A stretch of 64,000 nt of DNA from Serratia symbiotica str. 'Cinara cedri' (GTDB lineage Bacteria; Pseudomonadota; Gammaproteobacteria; Enterobacterales; Enterobacteriaceae). Below the pieces are notes generated by a model. The model saw nothing but the letters and a program-made list of their open reading frames with translations, did not search any database and was not told where the DNA came from. A program made the position numbers and the translations under genes. Positions 1-11,553 of this stretch are shown here, in pieces. The stretch is from contig CP002295.1 in NCBI GenBank assembly GCA_000238975.1, forward strand, positions 806,001-870,000, written 5' to 3'. Position 1 is the first letter of the stretch, and every line of letters begins with the position of its first letter.

Positions 1-936
1 ATATAACAGCTGAGCCATTAACATAGTTTTCTTTACACTAAATCCTATGCGATAACTAGCGGCTTGTTGTAGAGTAGATGTAATAAACGGAGCGCTTGGC
101 TTACTACTCATTAATTTATCTTCCCTATCCAATACGGTATAATGGGCTTTTTCAAGTGATTTTAGAATAACAGATATTTGTTGGTAATTAGATGGTTTGA
201 ATGGCTTATCATAAGCATGAGTTACTTTCATCTGTATTGCAGTATTACCCTCCGCTAAAAGATCTGCATGTAGAGCCCAATATTCTTCCGGTAAAAAAGC
301 TTTAATATCGCGCTCACGCTCAACTACTAATCGGACGGCTACTGATTGAACTCTACCAGCAGAAAGGCCTCTAGCAATCTTTTTCCAAAGCAAGGGAGAG
401 ACCATATAACCTACTACACGATCCATAAAACGGCGCGCCTGCTGTGCATTAACACGAGCAATATTTAGTTCACCTGGTTGCTGAAATGCTTGTTGAATAG
501 CTTTTTTAGTGATTTCATTAAACATTACTCGACTAAATCTTTTGTTATCTCCGCCAATAACCTCTTGCAGGTGCCAGGCAATAGCCTCACCTTCTCGATC
601 AAGGTCAGTAGCAAGATAAATATGCTCAGCTTTTTCTGCTAGCGCTTTTAATTCTGATACTACTTGTTCTTTACCAGATAATATTTCATAATGCGCCTTC
701 CAGCCGTGATAAGGATCAACGCCCATACGACTAAGTAATGCCGTTTTCTCATTGTTCTTAGTTTTCTTTTTAACTTTATTTATTATTGCATTAGTACTAT
801 GTTTTTTTGATGAGTTGCTATTTGGCAAATCACGTATATGGCCAATGCTAGATTTAACTATATAGCCATTCCCCAAATATTTATTAATAGTTTTGGCTTT
901 TGCCGGGGACTCAACTATTACAAGAGCTTTACCCAT
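1..936 (-). CDS. topA: DNA topoisomerase I, N-terminal part (cut by window edge)
   Basis: Type IA topoisomerase that relaxes negative supercoils. The frame is open without a stop from the ATG at 936 down to base 1, giving 312 residues. The product opens [20 protein letters not shown], the Toprim start of TopA with its metal-binding Glu. It continues with the acidic Toprim motif [15 protein letters not shown] and the conserved [20 protein letters not shown] and [15 protein letters not shown] stretches of the core. The window ends just before the expected catalytic tyrosine (E. coli Tyr319), so activity cannot be judged here. A Lys/Asn-rich insert near residues 42-62 matches a variable loop in enterobacterial TopA. 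An AAAGGT ribosome site precedes the ATG. Next to sohB, as in E. coli, but yciN is missing from the 2.25 kb between them. Identification is certain; completeness is unknown. Confidence 0.97.
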   Translation of the reverse strand, partial: MGKALVIVESPAKAKTINKYLGNGYIVKSSIGHIRDLPNSNSSKKHSTNAIINKVKKKTKNNEKTALLSRMGVDPYHGWKAHYEILSGKEQVVSELKALAEKAEHIYLATDLDREGEAIAWHLQEVIGGDNKRFSRVMFNEITKKAIQQAFQQPGELNIARVNAQQARRFMDRVVGYMVSPLLWKKIARGLSAGRVQSVAVRLVVERERDIKAFLPEEYWALHADLLAEGNTAIQMKVTHAYDKPFKPSNYQQISVILKSLEKAHYTVLDREDKLMSSKPSAPFITSTLQQAASYRIGFSVKKTMLMAQLLY

Positions 937-3186
937 ATTTACCTTTGTCTAAATGTATAGCTGTTAACTAGAAGGAAACTTTTTATTCCTCTATGCCATA
1001 GAAATTGTGTGTATTTTTATATTGCAGTAATTTAGTAAGAGATCAACATGTTTTTTATTTCTAGCATCTAGATTATTGTTATGAATACAAATATTCATTT
1101 TTTAAAATATTTTCATTAAGATTATTGTACGTAAATTAATTATAACGTAAATAAAAACTTTTATTTATTGCTGAAAATTATACATCGCACTTAATAATAA
1201 GTACCGCGTAACTTAATGAAAAGAGAAAGGAGCGACTTCATTAATCGTTTGTTATAGCTGAAAACCTTAATATTGTAATACAATAAGTATTAGTATAAAC
1301 ATCAGTTGATATAGTTTGTATTTATACCTTGATAAATATATTATTTTATCTTTTTTCATAAAAACTATAGTCGATACAATTACATATCATACATTAGTTC
1401 TATCTAGTAGAATCTACTAAGTATAGCTTCTATTTTTGTTAAATGCGAATATCGGTTATAGGCATAGCAAAAGAAATATAAGACTATATTTTTCATTAAT
1501 TTTGCAATCTTTAAAATTATCATATGTAGTGATAAAATATAAGATATAATTTAGCTTACGTGTAGTTTTTTAGTAAGTAGTTTTTATCTAGAATAAAGAT
1601 CACTACTGCTTATTATTATCAATAAATACACTTTACATACTCTGCTAGTATATTGCCGCTTAAAGGTGAGGTAGTTAATGTTTAGGCAATAATCTTAAGA
1701 AAGTTAGGAAGTTTCTAGTCTGTCTTTATTACTTAATCATCTACGCTCAAATGAGGAGTACTGTTTTAAGTACTAGATTGAATCACTTAATTATTTAACG
1801 TAATTTATGCTAGTCAATAATTTTATCAATATCCTTGAGTATGCTCACATAACTAAGTAATGAACAATTTTATATTGTAATTTTTTTATTTTTATTGATT
1901 GATTTTTTGCGAGAGATTAAGTAACTTCATTTTAGTTTTTCTTTATGGTTGTTATTGGAAGTATTAAGATATTACATCCTAGTTGAGTGGTGATGATTAT
2001 TACGTTTAATCTCATGGTTACTTAAACAATAGAAATTAATGTAATTTAATATTATCTCTAATTATATTTATATTTAGAACTTATAGTCATGAATTAGAAT
2101 ATATTATAGTTAGGAAGAAAGCTAGTAGTCCGCACAATAGATTGTGTTATTTTTACATATCATTAATACAGTATGCGGCATGAAGTTTCATAATGACTTA
2201 ACTAGATATTATTATAAGAAATAAGCATCCATATTATAGTGTATACAATTTAATAATTTATTAAGATCATGCTCTTTATTGAAAGTTTGGTTGTGCTTTT
2301 ACGTACGTTCTGCGCATGCTGAACACGTGCAGATAGTTTTAGTTATTACTCATACATAGAACGTGGCGTGAATTTATCACATATAATTTCAGTTAGTTTA
2401 ACTTTAAGTTAAGTTTTTTTCACCTCGTACGATTCATAGCATACGAGGGTAATGATATTAATATCTTTAGCAAAAGATGTGGCTTAGTAGTATACGTAGT
2501 ATACAGTAAAATACTACATCATTCTATATTTGCTTTATTAGCTATCCAACCATTAAAACTATAATAGTTTATTAATAATTATTATACAGAAATATGTGTA
2601 CTACTGATATTGTACGTCCAATATCAATATGCATCGATGGTATTTATTCAGTGGTTTATTTTAGTTAGAATGAATAAAAATAGAATTATACATTTAGTAA
2701 ATACTAAATTATTAAAGTGCACTATTATTACTTTATCTCTTATAGTATTTCACTTTAAATCAAGTTTTACTAATAGATGCTTGTATAGTAAACATTATGC
2801 TTATAAGTAAGCTTTGATACATGATCGCGATCTATTTTTAAAAATCAACTATAAACCTAATTAATCAAGATATTCATTTATCTTATTCGTTTTTTAGTAT
2901 TTAATTTATTTATGTTTCTAAGGAAAGCAAATAAATTATTAATTAATACTATATTAGTAATGATATATCTAGTTATGTGATTTAGATTATATTTATACCC
3001 AAATATTTTTGGGTTACTTGGTTATAAAATGCTTACTATTTGTATACATACAATGATTGTATGTCATTCATAATTGGTATACTTATTATTTTTATTCAAT
3101 AAGACCTAAGTATATACAAATATCAGTAATGTGTACTTTTAAACAAAGTAGCAAGCATTCTATGATGATTTTAATTATTAAATTTA
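937..3186. other. Gene-free AT-rich stretch between sohB and topA
   Basis: This 2.25 kb lies where E. coli has yciN. No reading frame resembles a known protein. The two short frames at 2610-2810 and 3057-3248 have compositions expected of random AT-rich DNA. A small dyad with GC-bearing arms sits at 2423-2429 and 2442-2448 without a T-run in a useful direction. The slightly GC-richer patch around 2290-2380 may be worn gene remnant, but I cannot name it. Confidence 0.7.
2423..2448. repeat. 7-bp inverted repeat (orphan hairpin)
   Basis: The arms CCTCGTA and TACGAGG are perfectly complementary around a 12-base loop. It is the most GC-bearing dyad in the topA-sohB gap. It is not followed by a T-run on either strand, so a working terminator is unlikely. 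It may be a fossil. Confidence 0.4.
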
Positions 3187-4230
3187 TTATATTTGGTTAT
3201 TTCCACGTTGCCACCAACGTAACAGTAGATTATCTATACTTTCAGTAATATTACATGAGAAGCGCTCTATTAGGCGTTTACGACGCATATAACGTACAGA
3301 AATAACTTTGTAGTTATCGAGCTCGGCAATGATTAAATCGTCGCTGGTACCTACTTCATCAATGAGCCCCTTCTCTTTGGCTTGAATGCCAAACCAGTGT
3401 TCGCCATTAGAAACGCTATCGATATCCAATGAAGGTCGATGTTGATATACGAATTGTTTAAATAACTCGTGAGTATTATTTAAGTCTGTTTGAAACTTTT
3501 CGCGCCGTTGTTCAGTATTTTTACCAAATAATGTTAGTGTTCGCTTAAACTGCCCAGCTGTATATAGCTCAACGTCAATATAATTTTTTTTCAATAAGCG
3601 ATAAAAATTTGGGATTTGCGCTATTACTCCAATTGAGCCAATAATAGAAAATGGGGCTGCCACAATACTATCAGCCACACAAGCCATCATATAACCACCA
3701 CTAGCTGCTACCTTATCCACAGCAACTGTTAGTCGGATACCTTTCTTGCGTAGGCGTTCTAATTGCGAAGCGGCTAGACCATAGCCATGTATTACGCCAC
3801 CAGGACTTTCTAGTCGCAGAAGCACTGCATCTTGTGTAGATGCTACTGCTAGCACTGCGGATATTTCTTCACGTAGCGAATTAACTTCACGGGCATCCAT
3901 GCTACCTTGAAAATCTAACACATAAAGGCAAGGTTTATTGATTTTAATTGTATTTACTTTAGAGCCTTGTTTTTTAATCTTGCCATCAGATTTGGCTTGT
4001 TTTTTAAATTTTTTACGCCAAATTTTTTGCTCTGCCGGACTCATATAAGAGAGTTTCATAATACGTTGCATTTCACGATATGTCTCCCCTAGATCAGTTA
4101 TTTGTAGTTTTCCTTTTTGTTGATTCTTACGCTGTCCTAAGCTAGCTGCTAATAAGACTAGCGCACTAATAGCAATTACTACTGTTGTGATTTTAGCCAA
4201 AAAGAGACTGTAAACAGATATAAACTCCAC
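3187..4230 (-). CDS. sohB: SohB, inner-membrane serine protease of the signal peptide peptidase A family
   Basis: Periplasm-facing peptidase of clan SK / family S49, thought to degrade signal peptides or membrane peptides. The product has 347 residues (E. coli 349). One N-terminal membrane segment covers about residues 8-32, followed by a basic linker. The S49 core has the nucleophile Ser177 in AASGGYMMACVAD and the general-base Lys229 in AGQFKRTLTLFG, so the catalytic dyad is intact. The C-terminus keeps RRKRLIERF and the terminal RWWQRG. The start is GTG at 4230, chosen because MEFISVYSLFLAKI matches the E. coli N-terminus and an AGGCGG ribosome site lies 6-7 bases upstream. Neighbours topA and rluB keep the enterobacterial order, but yciK and btuR are gone. 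Its retention in so reduced a genome suggests continuing membrane-protein quality control (inference). Confidence 0.95.
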   Translation of the reverse strand: MEFISVYSLFLAKITTVVIAISALVLLAASLGQRKNQQKGKLQITDLGETYREMQRIMKLSYMSPAEQKIWRKKFKKQAKSDGKIKKQGSKVNTIKINKPCLYVLDFQGSMDAREVNSLREEISAVLAVASTQDAVLLRLESPGGVIHGYGLAASQLERLRKKGIRLTVAVDKVAASGGYMMACVADSIVAAPFSIIGSIGVIAQIPNFYRLLKKNYIDVELYTAGQFKRTLTLFGKNTEQRREKFQTDLNNTHELFKQFVYQHRPSLDIDSVSNGEHWFGIQAKEKGLIDEVGTSDDLIIAELDNYKVISVRYMRRKRLIERFSCNITESIDNLLLRWWQRGNNQI

Positions 4231-6993
4231 AGATTCCGCCTTTATTTACAAGTTATTAGTATGATTTAGACTACTTTAACGACTTTAAGTACTTAGAGTG
4301 CCTGTTAACCCGTATAAACATTCTTGATACACAATAAATGACCTACGGGCTAAAACTAGAGGCTAACTTATATCATTATGCTTACTTTTTCCATTTTTCA
4401 GAGTCTTTATTAAAGCTTTATAAATTCAGGACTCAAGTATATATTATTCACTAGTTCAATATTAGATTATCATAATAAAATATGTACAATTAATTATATA
4501 TGATCATCAGTATAATTTTATGGGTTTAAATGAATTATTGCTATGCGTATTCTTTGATAAATAATGCGTTTTTAAGAAGATAAGCATTAGATACATTAGC
4601 TATCCATTAATTTCTATCAACTAGTATGATACTTTATAATTTATTATTATCCTATATTAATTGAGATCTTAAGTGGAGATGGTGAATAATGTATTATGTG
4701 TGATATAGTGCATCACATTATAGTATCCATTAAATTAATGTATTTTTTGGTCGCTATAGCTAACTTACCTGCAGCATAAAATACACAAAGTATTGTACAC
4801 TAATGATTAGCAGTTCGTAAAAAGTAGGCGAAGAGATTTAAGTGAGACTTAACTATGAAGTGCATTTGTCTCATTTTGAGCAATGAGACATTATAATAAA
4901 TGTAGATATAAAATTGAGAACATGAAATTTAGTATTATGCTTCTTTGCTGTAGATTAGCAAAGATGATATATCTGTATTATTTTGTATAGCTTGAGGTAT
5001 TTAAATAGCAAGACATTTGTTATTTAATTTACAGTGTTAGTTATAATAAATATAAGAAATTAAGGTTATGTTATATGCTAAGACTATAATATAGCTTGCT
5101 GTAATATACATAAAAGAAAATATTTAAATAGTGATATTATAAAACCGCTAAAGAGTAGCCTTTAATTATACCCAGCCTGTATGATTTACTAGATGTAATT
5201 AACTAGATGTAATTAAATGTAATTTAAAATATGATGAAATAAAGGATAGTGCATGTGTAGTTAAGCGATACTAGGTAGTTGTAAATATAAACTTACTATA
5301 TACAGCAGAGTACGAAATAGACAGTATCTTATGTTAAGAAATTCTACTCGGGTGTCAATTCAGATATCTAATAATCTTAAGTGCTCTAGTTAACTATGAG
5401 TAATGCTATGAACTTAAAATTATAATTTATGCTGTGATAAGGTGTAATTAAGTTTTTATTTGGCGAAAGATGGATAAAGAGATCGTGTTAGTTAAAGGTA
5501 ACTAATAATTAATCTTATTACGCTCGTAGTAGTAAATATGTAAATTTGTAAATTTATATAAGATAAAGATAAAATAGATATTTAATATTAAGATTAATAT
5601 CTTAACTATATTTATATTAATAAATAGTTAATTTATCTTATAACCTAAATAACTTGCTCATGGCCTAAGTAAATCAATTTTCTTGCGTATATTTATCTAT
5701 GCGCATAGGCCTTATATAATCATATATCCAGATAATTCGGCAATATGATAGGTTTAATTAATAATTATCGAATCAAGTATTCAATTTAGATACTTTAAGA
5801 TAATAAAGAACGACTATTTTTTCAGATGCTATAGATTTAGATTTTATGTTTCGTAAGGATGAGCATTATGCATTATTATGGTTAGTGTATTGTACATATA
5901 ATTTTCCTAAGATATACGTTAACAGAAAATATTAAAGACTATTTTTTGGATAAAGATAAGTCGTATTGATTTTTTCTATGATATCTTATGTTATATAAGC
6001 ACATAATGTTAAATTTAGTACTAACTAAGTAGTGGTGTAAATGTATGTCTTTTTACTTAAAAAATAAAGATTGTAACATTTTAACTCATAAGTAATGACA
6101 ATCATTAGAAAGATAGGTATTTTTATATACTAGTAAAGATATATGTAGTAAAAGGGTCAATATCAGTATTAGCTATTTATACATTAGTAATAAAGTACTT
6201 TTTAATACTTAGTTTTTTATTGTAACACAATGTATTTGTATTTGAGATAATTATTATTTAGTCTTAATAACTGTTCATTATTATAATGGTTTGTAAAATA
6301 ATGATATATTTATTGAATATTAACTGCCAGTAGGCGGTAGGTACATAGATAATCTGGCAGTATAATTATTCATTGTAGCTTAATAATGTGAGACGTATAT
6401 ATAATTTTGTGGAATACATCGTGATATCGTTTTGATGATTGAGTTATTTATAGCTATGTGATAGTTATTTATTAAGATAGGAAACGTTTATTTATTTAGA
6501 TAGTAGCAAATGCGATTACCGCGATTATTTGAATCTTTAATAATTATTAGCGCTAATGGCTAATTATTAATAGTTAATTATAGTATGAGTTATATGTGTC
6601 GTGTAAGATATTAGTGTATACCGTATCAGGATTTATCACTTAAGAGTGTCATTATGCTTTAACGCATGTAAGCTATAATTTTAGGAGAAATGGCATTAAT
6701 TATTTAGGTGGAATATTTAGTACAATATACATGCTTTCTTCTTGCCGTTGATATGATCTCAAGAAAGTGAGATCCTACCGATATTTCATTGCCGTACATC
6801 TATCTGATGAATTATAATAATTTTGTTCACAATTGATAGTATTTTCATGCTAAATAATATTGCTAATTGGGATCAACACCTTATATAAAGTGATAATATA
6901 CTAATAAAATTATTAGCATCAAAGTTATTAGGAATGGTAGTAACAGTTATTAGGAATTTTTAAATGCTATATTAAGCCGTAATTATGTAGAAC
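4231..6993. other. Gene-free AT-rich stretch between rluB and sohB
   Basis: In E. coli this position holds yciK and btuR (cobalamin adenosyltransferase). In 2.76 kb I see no reading frame with recognisable similarity to either. A 14-bp tandem duplication is at 5188-5215. Short dyads occur at 6323-6361 (8-bp arms, 23-base loop) and 6755-6774 (GATCTCA/TGAGATC). These GC-bearing pieces may be last traces of lost genes or old terminators. Confidence 0.7.
5188..5215. repeat. Tandem duplication, 2 x 14 bp
   Basis: The unit ACTAGATGTAATTA occurs twice head to tail without mismatch, followed by a partial third copy (AATGTAATT). This is typical replication slippage in neutral sequence. No function is inferred. 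Confidence 0.85.
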
Positions 6994-7896
6994 TTAACGG
7001 TGTTTGTTTGGTGTTTTAAATTTATTATCTAATATATTACTATGGTTATCACTACGTGTTAATTGGTTATGATATTTGATAGAATGATGTCTTTGATGTT
7101 TATGAATGTAGCTAAATTTATTCTTTACTTGTATCTGTTTTGCTAGTTTAAGGTCAACTAGCATGCATAAATAGTTGATAGAGGTTATATCTAGTTCAGC
7201 CCAACTACCACGAGGTAACCCTTTGGGCAGAACAATATTTCCATAACGTATGCGTATTAGTCGGCTAACTTGTATGCCAACTGCTTCCCACAGACGACGT
7301 ACTTCACGATTGCGGCCTTCGGTTAATGTGACGTGATACCATTGATTTAACCCCTTACCACCTTGGAAGGTAATAGTACGGAAAAACGCTGGACCATCTT
7401 CTAATTCTATATTATGTTTTAATTTTTTTATGTTTTCAGCGCTAGGTTTGCCAAATACACGCACTGCATATTCTCGCTCAATTTTTCTACTGGGGTGCAT
7501 CAGACGATTAGCTAATTCACCGTTGGTAGTAAATAGTAATAGGCCAGAGGTGTTTATATCTAGGCGCCCCACTGATACCCAGCGAAGATTACGTAGTTTT
7601 GGAAGGTGATCAAACACTGTTAAACGACCTTCAGGGTTACTGGGATTGCTGATAGTACAAAGTTCACCTTCTGGTTTATAATAGGCTAAAACTCGACAAA
7701 TAGTCTCTTCAGCTTTTTTGATGGAAATAATATTACCATCTATACGAATTTTCATCATAGGATGAATTTCAATACGATCACCTAATTTAGCTATTTTACC
7801 ATTAATACTGACACGGCAAGCATTAATCATCGCCTCAATTTCACGGCGTGAACCGTAACCAGTGCGTGCTAAAACTTTATGTAACTTCTCACTCAT
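6994..7896 (-). CDS. rluB: 23S rRNA pseudouridine synthase RluB
   Basis: RluB makes pseudouridine 2605 in 23S rRNA. The product has 300 residues (E. coli 291). An N-terminal S4 RNA-binding domain spans residues 1-60 ([18 protein letters not shown]). The RsuA-family catalytic domain carries the nucleophile Asp113 in [17 protein letters not shown], then [17 protein letters not shown] and [16 protein letters not shown] start at the internal ATG at 7896: it matches the E. coli MSEKL start and has an AGAGGT ribosome site 6-8 bases upstream, whereas an ATG six codons earlier lacks one. Residues 83-90 read SNPSNPEG where E. coli has a shorter NDPEG loop, which looks like a small in-frame duplication. 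The C-terminal 50 residues have diverged to an Asn/His/Lys-rich tail, as expected of the unstructured RluB tail. Confidence 0.95.
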   Translation of the reverse strand: MSEKLHKVLARTGYGSRREIEAMINACRVSINGKIAKLGDRIEIHPMMKIRIDGNIISIKKAEETICRVLAYYKPEGELCTISNPSNPEGRLTVFDHLPKLRNLRWVSVGRLDINTSGLLLFTTNGELANRLMHPSRKIEREYAVRVFGKPSAENIKKLKHNIELEDGPAFFRTITFQGGKGLNQWYHVTLTEGRNREVRRLWEAVGIQVSRLIRIRYGNIVLPKGLPRGSWAELDITSINYLCMLVDLKLAKQIQVKNKFSYIHKHQRHHSIKYHNQLTRSDNHSNILDNKFKTPNKHR

Positions 7897-8220
7897 TGTG
7901 TAACCTCTAAGCATGCTTTGTGTATATATGGGAGTATATTAGCTTTACTTACTACTGATTTTATCTCTAGAACCATACAGGAAATTATATAATTTTTAAA
8001 ATTTCTTTAGAAATATAGTCTGTGTTTAAAGTATTTAGTATTGTATAAAAATTTAGATTTAGGTTCAGGCTATGCATACCTATAGTAATGATGCTGTCAG
8101 TTATCTATCTTTTGCTTACTGTATTTATCTTTTTATGCATTAATTAATTTTATTATTGGAATAAATGTAGTGGCTCAGATTGTGGATTATATACTAATTT
8201 ATCTTATTACTAATCTTAGT

Positions 8221-8251
8221 CGCATAAAATCATTAGATATTATTTTATGCG
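8221..8251. repeat. 10-bp inverted repeat
   Basis: CGCATAAAAT and ATTTTATGCG pair perfectly around an 11-base loop. It lies in the desert that replaced yciO/trpH. It is not followed by a T-run and its role is unknown. Confidence 0.5.
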
Positions 8252-9481
8252 GTTATAGTCTTTCTGCTAATACTAATGATAATATTAATTAATTAAGCGA
8301 AACTGTTATAATCTTAGATTAATTGTTGTTTAATTACTCTTCAGCTAATAGTGAAATGTACTGGCGTATTAAGATAGCAGTTAATATATTATGCTGAGTT
8401 TTCAAAAAAATTGCTTAATATTATCTAAATAATTGAGATTATCATCTAGTTTAGAGCATTTAGCGGTATTAATGTAATGAGATCTAGGTTATATAGGTCA
8501 ATAATTTTATATTGATTGCGTATCAGTTATCTAGGTATATATTTACTTATTGGCGATAATATTCTATTAACTAGATATATTGTATTTACAATATTATACA
8601 ATATATTATTAATATAGGCACGGAACAATAAATTAAGTGATTGATGATATAATAATTCACCCTTAATATGGTTGTAATATACTAAGAGATTTATGCTACC
8701 GGCAGTTTGATTTACAGTTTTCCGTCTTACAGCTTAATATTGAATAATTATACTATTTTACGTAATATCATGATATCGATTGGATCGGCTGCTATAAATA
8801 ATTGTCTATACTATATCAGTGAATTTTAAAAAATGACTTAGAATTTTCTTCTAAAATTATGAATTTAGCATGATTACTACATAATAGTAATAGTATTTTA
8901 CTAATCATATGACATAAGTTTAAAGTCCAGTGGCAGATACAGCTTGCAGACTAGATTGATACATGAGCAGCGTCATACGTGTTATCTTTTATAATTGATT
9001 AATTCATAGTTTATATTCTTTTCTTAACGTGATTAGTAAATATCAACATTAGATCTCAAGATAATAGTAAGATGGTGTAGACGATTAAATGCATAAGACT
9101 TTAAATATTTTACTCAAAATAGATAAATATCAAATAATATACGCTAAACTAGATAAACTAATTTATTAATTTATTTAAAATTATAGTATAACTATGCTAA
9201 TACTATATTAATAGTGAATATTATTAGGTATATTTTAATAGTAATGTACTCTATGGTTATTCTTACCTAAATTCTAATATTTTACCTATATTCAAATATT
9301 TAAATTATGTTAGTTTTATAATGTATAAGATTTATATCTAGTGCTTTAGTAACTTTATAGTCAGAATGTATTTTTTTAAGTATGTTATTGATACCTATAG
9401 ATAATTTATTTGATATATATTAATAGTTTATTATATTTGTTGCAATTATAAAATAATATGAATATTTTACTATATTTTATC

Positions 9482-9495
9482 AGCTCAGCTGAGCT
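9482..9495. repeat. 14-base perfect palindrome
   Basis: AGCTCAGCTGAGCT is its own reverse complement and is unusually GC-rich for its surroundings. It is loop-less, so it resembles a dyad protein site more than a terminator. Function is unknown; it may be a remnant. Confidence 0.5.
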
Positions 9496-9739
9496 AAGAG
9501 TGAATTTATAATAAATAATTAGTAAAGTACATACAATTCATAAAATAATTTATGACTAAGATATTTACTATTAGACTTTTGTATAGATCTATTATGAATC
9601 TATTGCTTTAGCTAGCCTAAAGCTAATTATTTATTTGTATTAGACGCTACTCACTATGTATAGTTAATATATCACTGTTTTTACATGTTTTATCGAAACT
9701 CAATACAATTATTACGATTAAATGTATCTTAATTACTGA

Positions 9740-9779
9740 TAATAGTTAGTCGCTAACTGCTGTTAGCGGCTAACTATTA
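9740..9779. repeat. 18-bp hairpin with 4-base loop in the lost trpE region
   Basis: Left arm 9740-9757 and right arm 9762-9779 are complementary over 18 positions, with a single T-G mismatch (wobble in RNA) and a TGCT loop. The inner part contains CGCTAAC/GTTAGCG. No T-run follows on either strand. It lies about 1.8 kb upstream of trpD and belongs to no recognisable gene. Confidence 0.6.
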
Positions 9780-10240
9780 AATAGTCTGGTGTTAAAAATT
9801 ATATACAGATAAAATTAAAAAATTAAGTTATTACTAATCAAATTAAAATAAATGATATGTTAATATCCTATTAGTTAGATACTAACTATCATCAGATAAA
9901 CATAAATTTATCCTACTATTGACAGTAAATATTAAAATTATTAGTGATTTAACAAAATATTATGTAAAGGAGAGGTAATTCTATTTTTATAAAATAGTTA
10001 ATTATTTTATTATCAAATTAAAATAACTAGGAAAAATATAATTATTTAATATAATACTCTTATGTTTAATAGGCAGTATATCTATTACTTACGGGGCATT
10101 TAATTATGTATTTATTATAAGTCATATAGATTTATAAAGCAGATAAAAATATATATTTTATGTGTGTTGTTTGACTAGAAAAATATCATTTTACTGGAAA
10201 AGCTCACAGTGTATTACTAATAATAAGCAATATATGCTAC

Positions 10241-10277
10241 TAATGCCACTACTGGCTATACTGCAGTAGTGGCATTA
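10241..10277. repeat. 14-bp perfect hairpin, 9-base loop
   Basis: Arms 10241-10254 and 10264-10277 are perfectly complementary, and the core AATGCCACTACTG is half GC in a desert that is mostly A and T. There is no T-run after it. It is too long and GC-rich to be ordinary drift, so it is either maintained or a recent relic. Confidence 0.6.
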
Positions 10278-11486
10278 CAACTATCTTATCAATTGCTCCA
10301 TATTAATTCAACATATAGTCATAATGAGCTGTAGTTCTTAATCAGAAGAAGACATGAAATATATGAGTCATTAACTGAGGATTTCTTACTATACATAGCG
10401 CTATATTATAACTGCTTCAATACTGTAAGATAAAAAAGTGTACGGCATCGTTGCGATTGATATATAAATAATTATTGAGTTAAGTGCATATTTATTTTTT
10501 CTAAAGCTGTACATCTATCTTTCTACATATTAATACGACGCAAGATGAAACTGTTTGCTAACGGTAACTATCGTTGTTTGATGTGTAATGTGTTATTATT
10601 GAGAGAATATTAAACATATGCCTTAAATATACCCAAATAATGATAAGTAATTAGACAAAGATTTGATAAAAATAAATGTGGGTAGCAATTATCTAACCTA
10701 TACTTATTAGGTTAATATTAGTTATATCGCAAATTCAATAATAAAGATTAATTGTTGCTTTTTATGTTTTTAACATTATGGATTACTAGTACATTATGTT
10801 TTGATTTAGGTATGTTACACTGTAATTAAAACTTAGTAAATATTAGTAAATTATATTGCTATTTTAAGGCTTATTAAATGTAACTTATTAGCGTATGTAA
10901 AGATTTATGCTATAGTAGCTAACGTGAATACGGTAAGTTACTTACTTTCTTATGAACTTCAATATCCATACTATGCTTTATTTCGTTAACTTTAAGAAAG
11001 CAATTGCTACTGTATAATCTAGGGCAAGTACAGTCTTGATTGCGATATTTTAAAATAAAAGTTGGTAAGGTTCATAATGAATGATTTTCTATAGTGTATA
11101 CCAATTGCTAACGCTTATGACTGCGTAGGCATTTTCTAGTCACTAATATTTCACTATTTAATAACATTAATCTATTTATACTCTAGCAGATTAATTAGGC
11201 AATAACTAATGATCATGAGATTATATAAGCGCATAAAGTATATTATCAGGTAAATATAATTCTAGATAATATAATATCCATAGTCTTGATAATTAGCAAT
11301 AATGATTAGAGTATATATGCTGGAATAAATCATTTATTAATTATAGGTTAATATGCTTTAGTAGGTAACAATACTTTAACTATACTTATTTTCAACATGA
11401 GCTTTAGCTAAATAGTAACAGCGACATATAATGATTAATATTGTGTATATAGTTTCTAGTTTGAGCTTGAATTGATCTTAATGATT

Positions 11487-11529
11487 CGTGGCACCTTGCC
11501 TGCCTTAGCAGATCTTGGCCTGGGAGCTC
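11487..11529 (+). pseudogene. GC-rich island, possible fossil of trpG (anthranilate synthase glutaminase)
   Basis: These 43 bases contain 27 G or C, far above the surrounding desert. Read from an ATG at 11481, the frame gives RGTLPALADLGLGAHQ. This resembles the RGQLPIIGICLGHQ active-site segment of class I glutamine amidotransferases such as TrpG, with a two-residue insertion and loss of the nucleophile Cys. It sits immediately upstream of trpD, exactly where trpG belongs, but only about 25 bases separate it from trpD instead of some 330, so the rest would be deleted. The frame runs on into trpD in another phase. The resemblance is short and could be chance. Confidence 0.3.
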
Positions 11530-11553
11530 ATCAAATAAATAAGGAAAATAACA

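Larger units (their letters stand above)
7897..11553. other. Gene-free stretch upstream of trpD (lost yciO-trpH-trpE-trpG region)
   Basis: In E. coli the interval from rluB to trpD holds yciO, trpH, the trpL leader, trpE and (fused to trpD) trpG. Here 3.7 kb contain no recognisable gene and no trpL-like peptide with tandem Trp codons. Two strong hairpins (9740-9779 and 10241-10277), a 10-bp dyad (8221-8251) and a 14-base palindrome (9482-9495) stand out. A GC-rich 43-base island at 11487-11529, just before trpD, may be a piece of trpG. I see no convincing trp promoter or Trp repressor operator. Confidence 0.7.

Noticed and set aside
2610-3248. Two short frames (66 and 63 codons) in the sohB-topA gap
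   Set aside because: Low-complexity products, no ribosome sites, no recognisable relatives; expected by chance in AT-rich DNA.
11400-11553. Trp promoter, operator or trpL attenuator upstream of trpD
   Set aside because: No consensus-like -35/-10 pair stood out, no CTAG-type Trp operator, no tandem Trp codons, no terminator with T-run.
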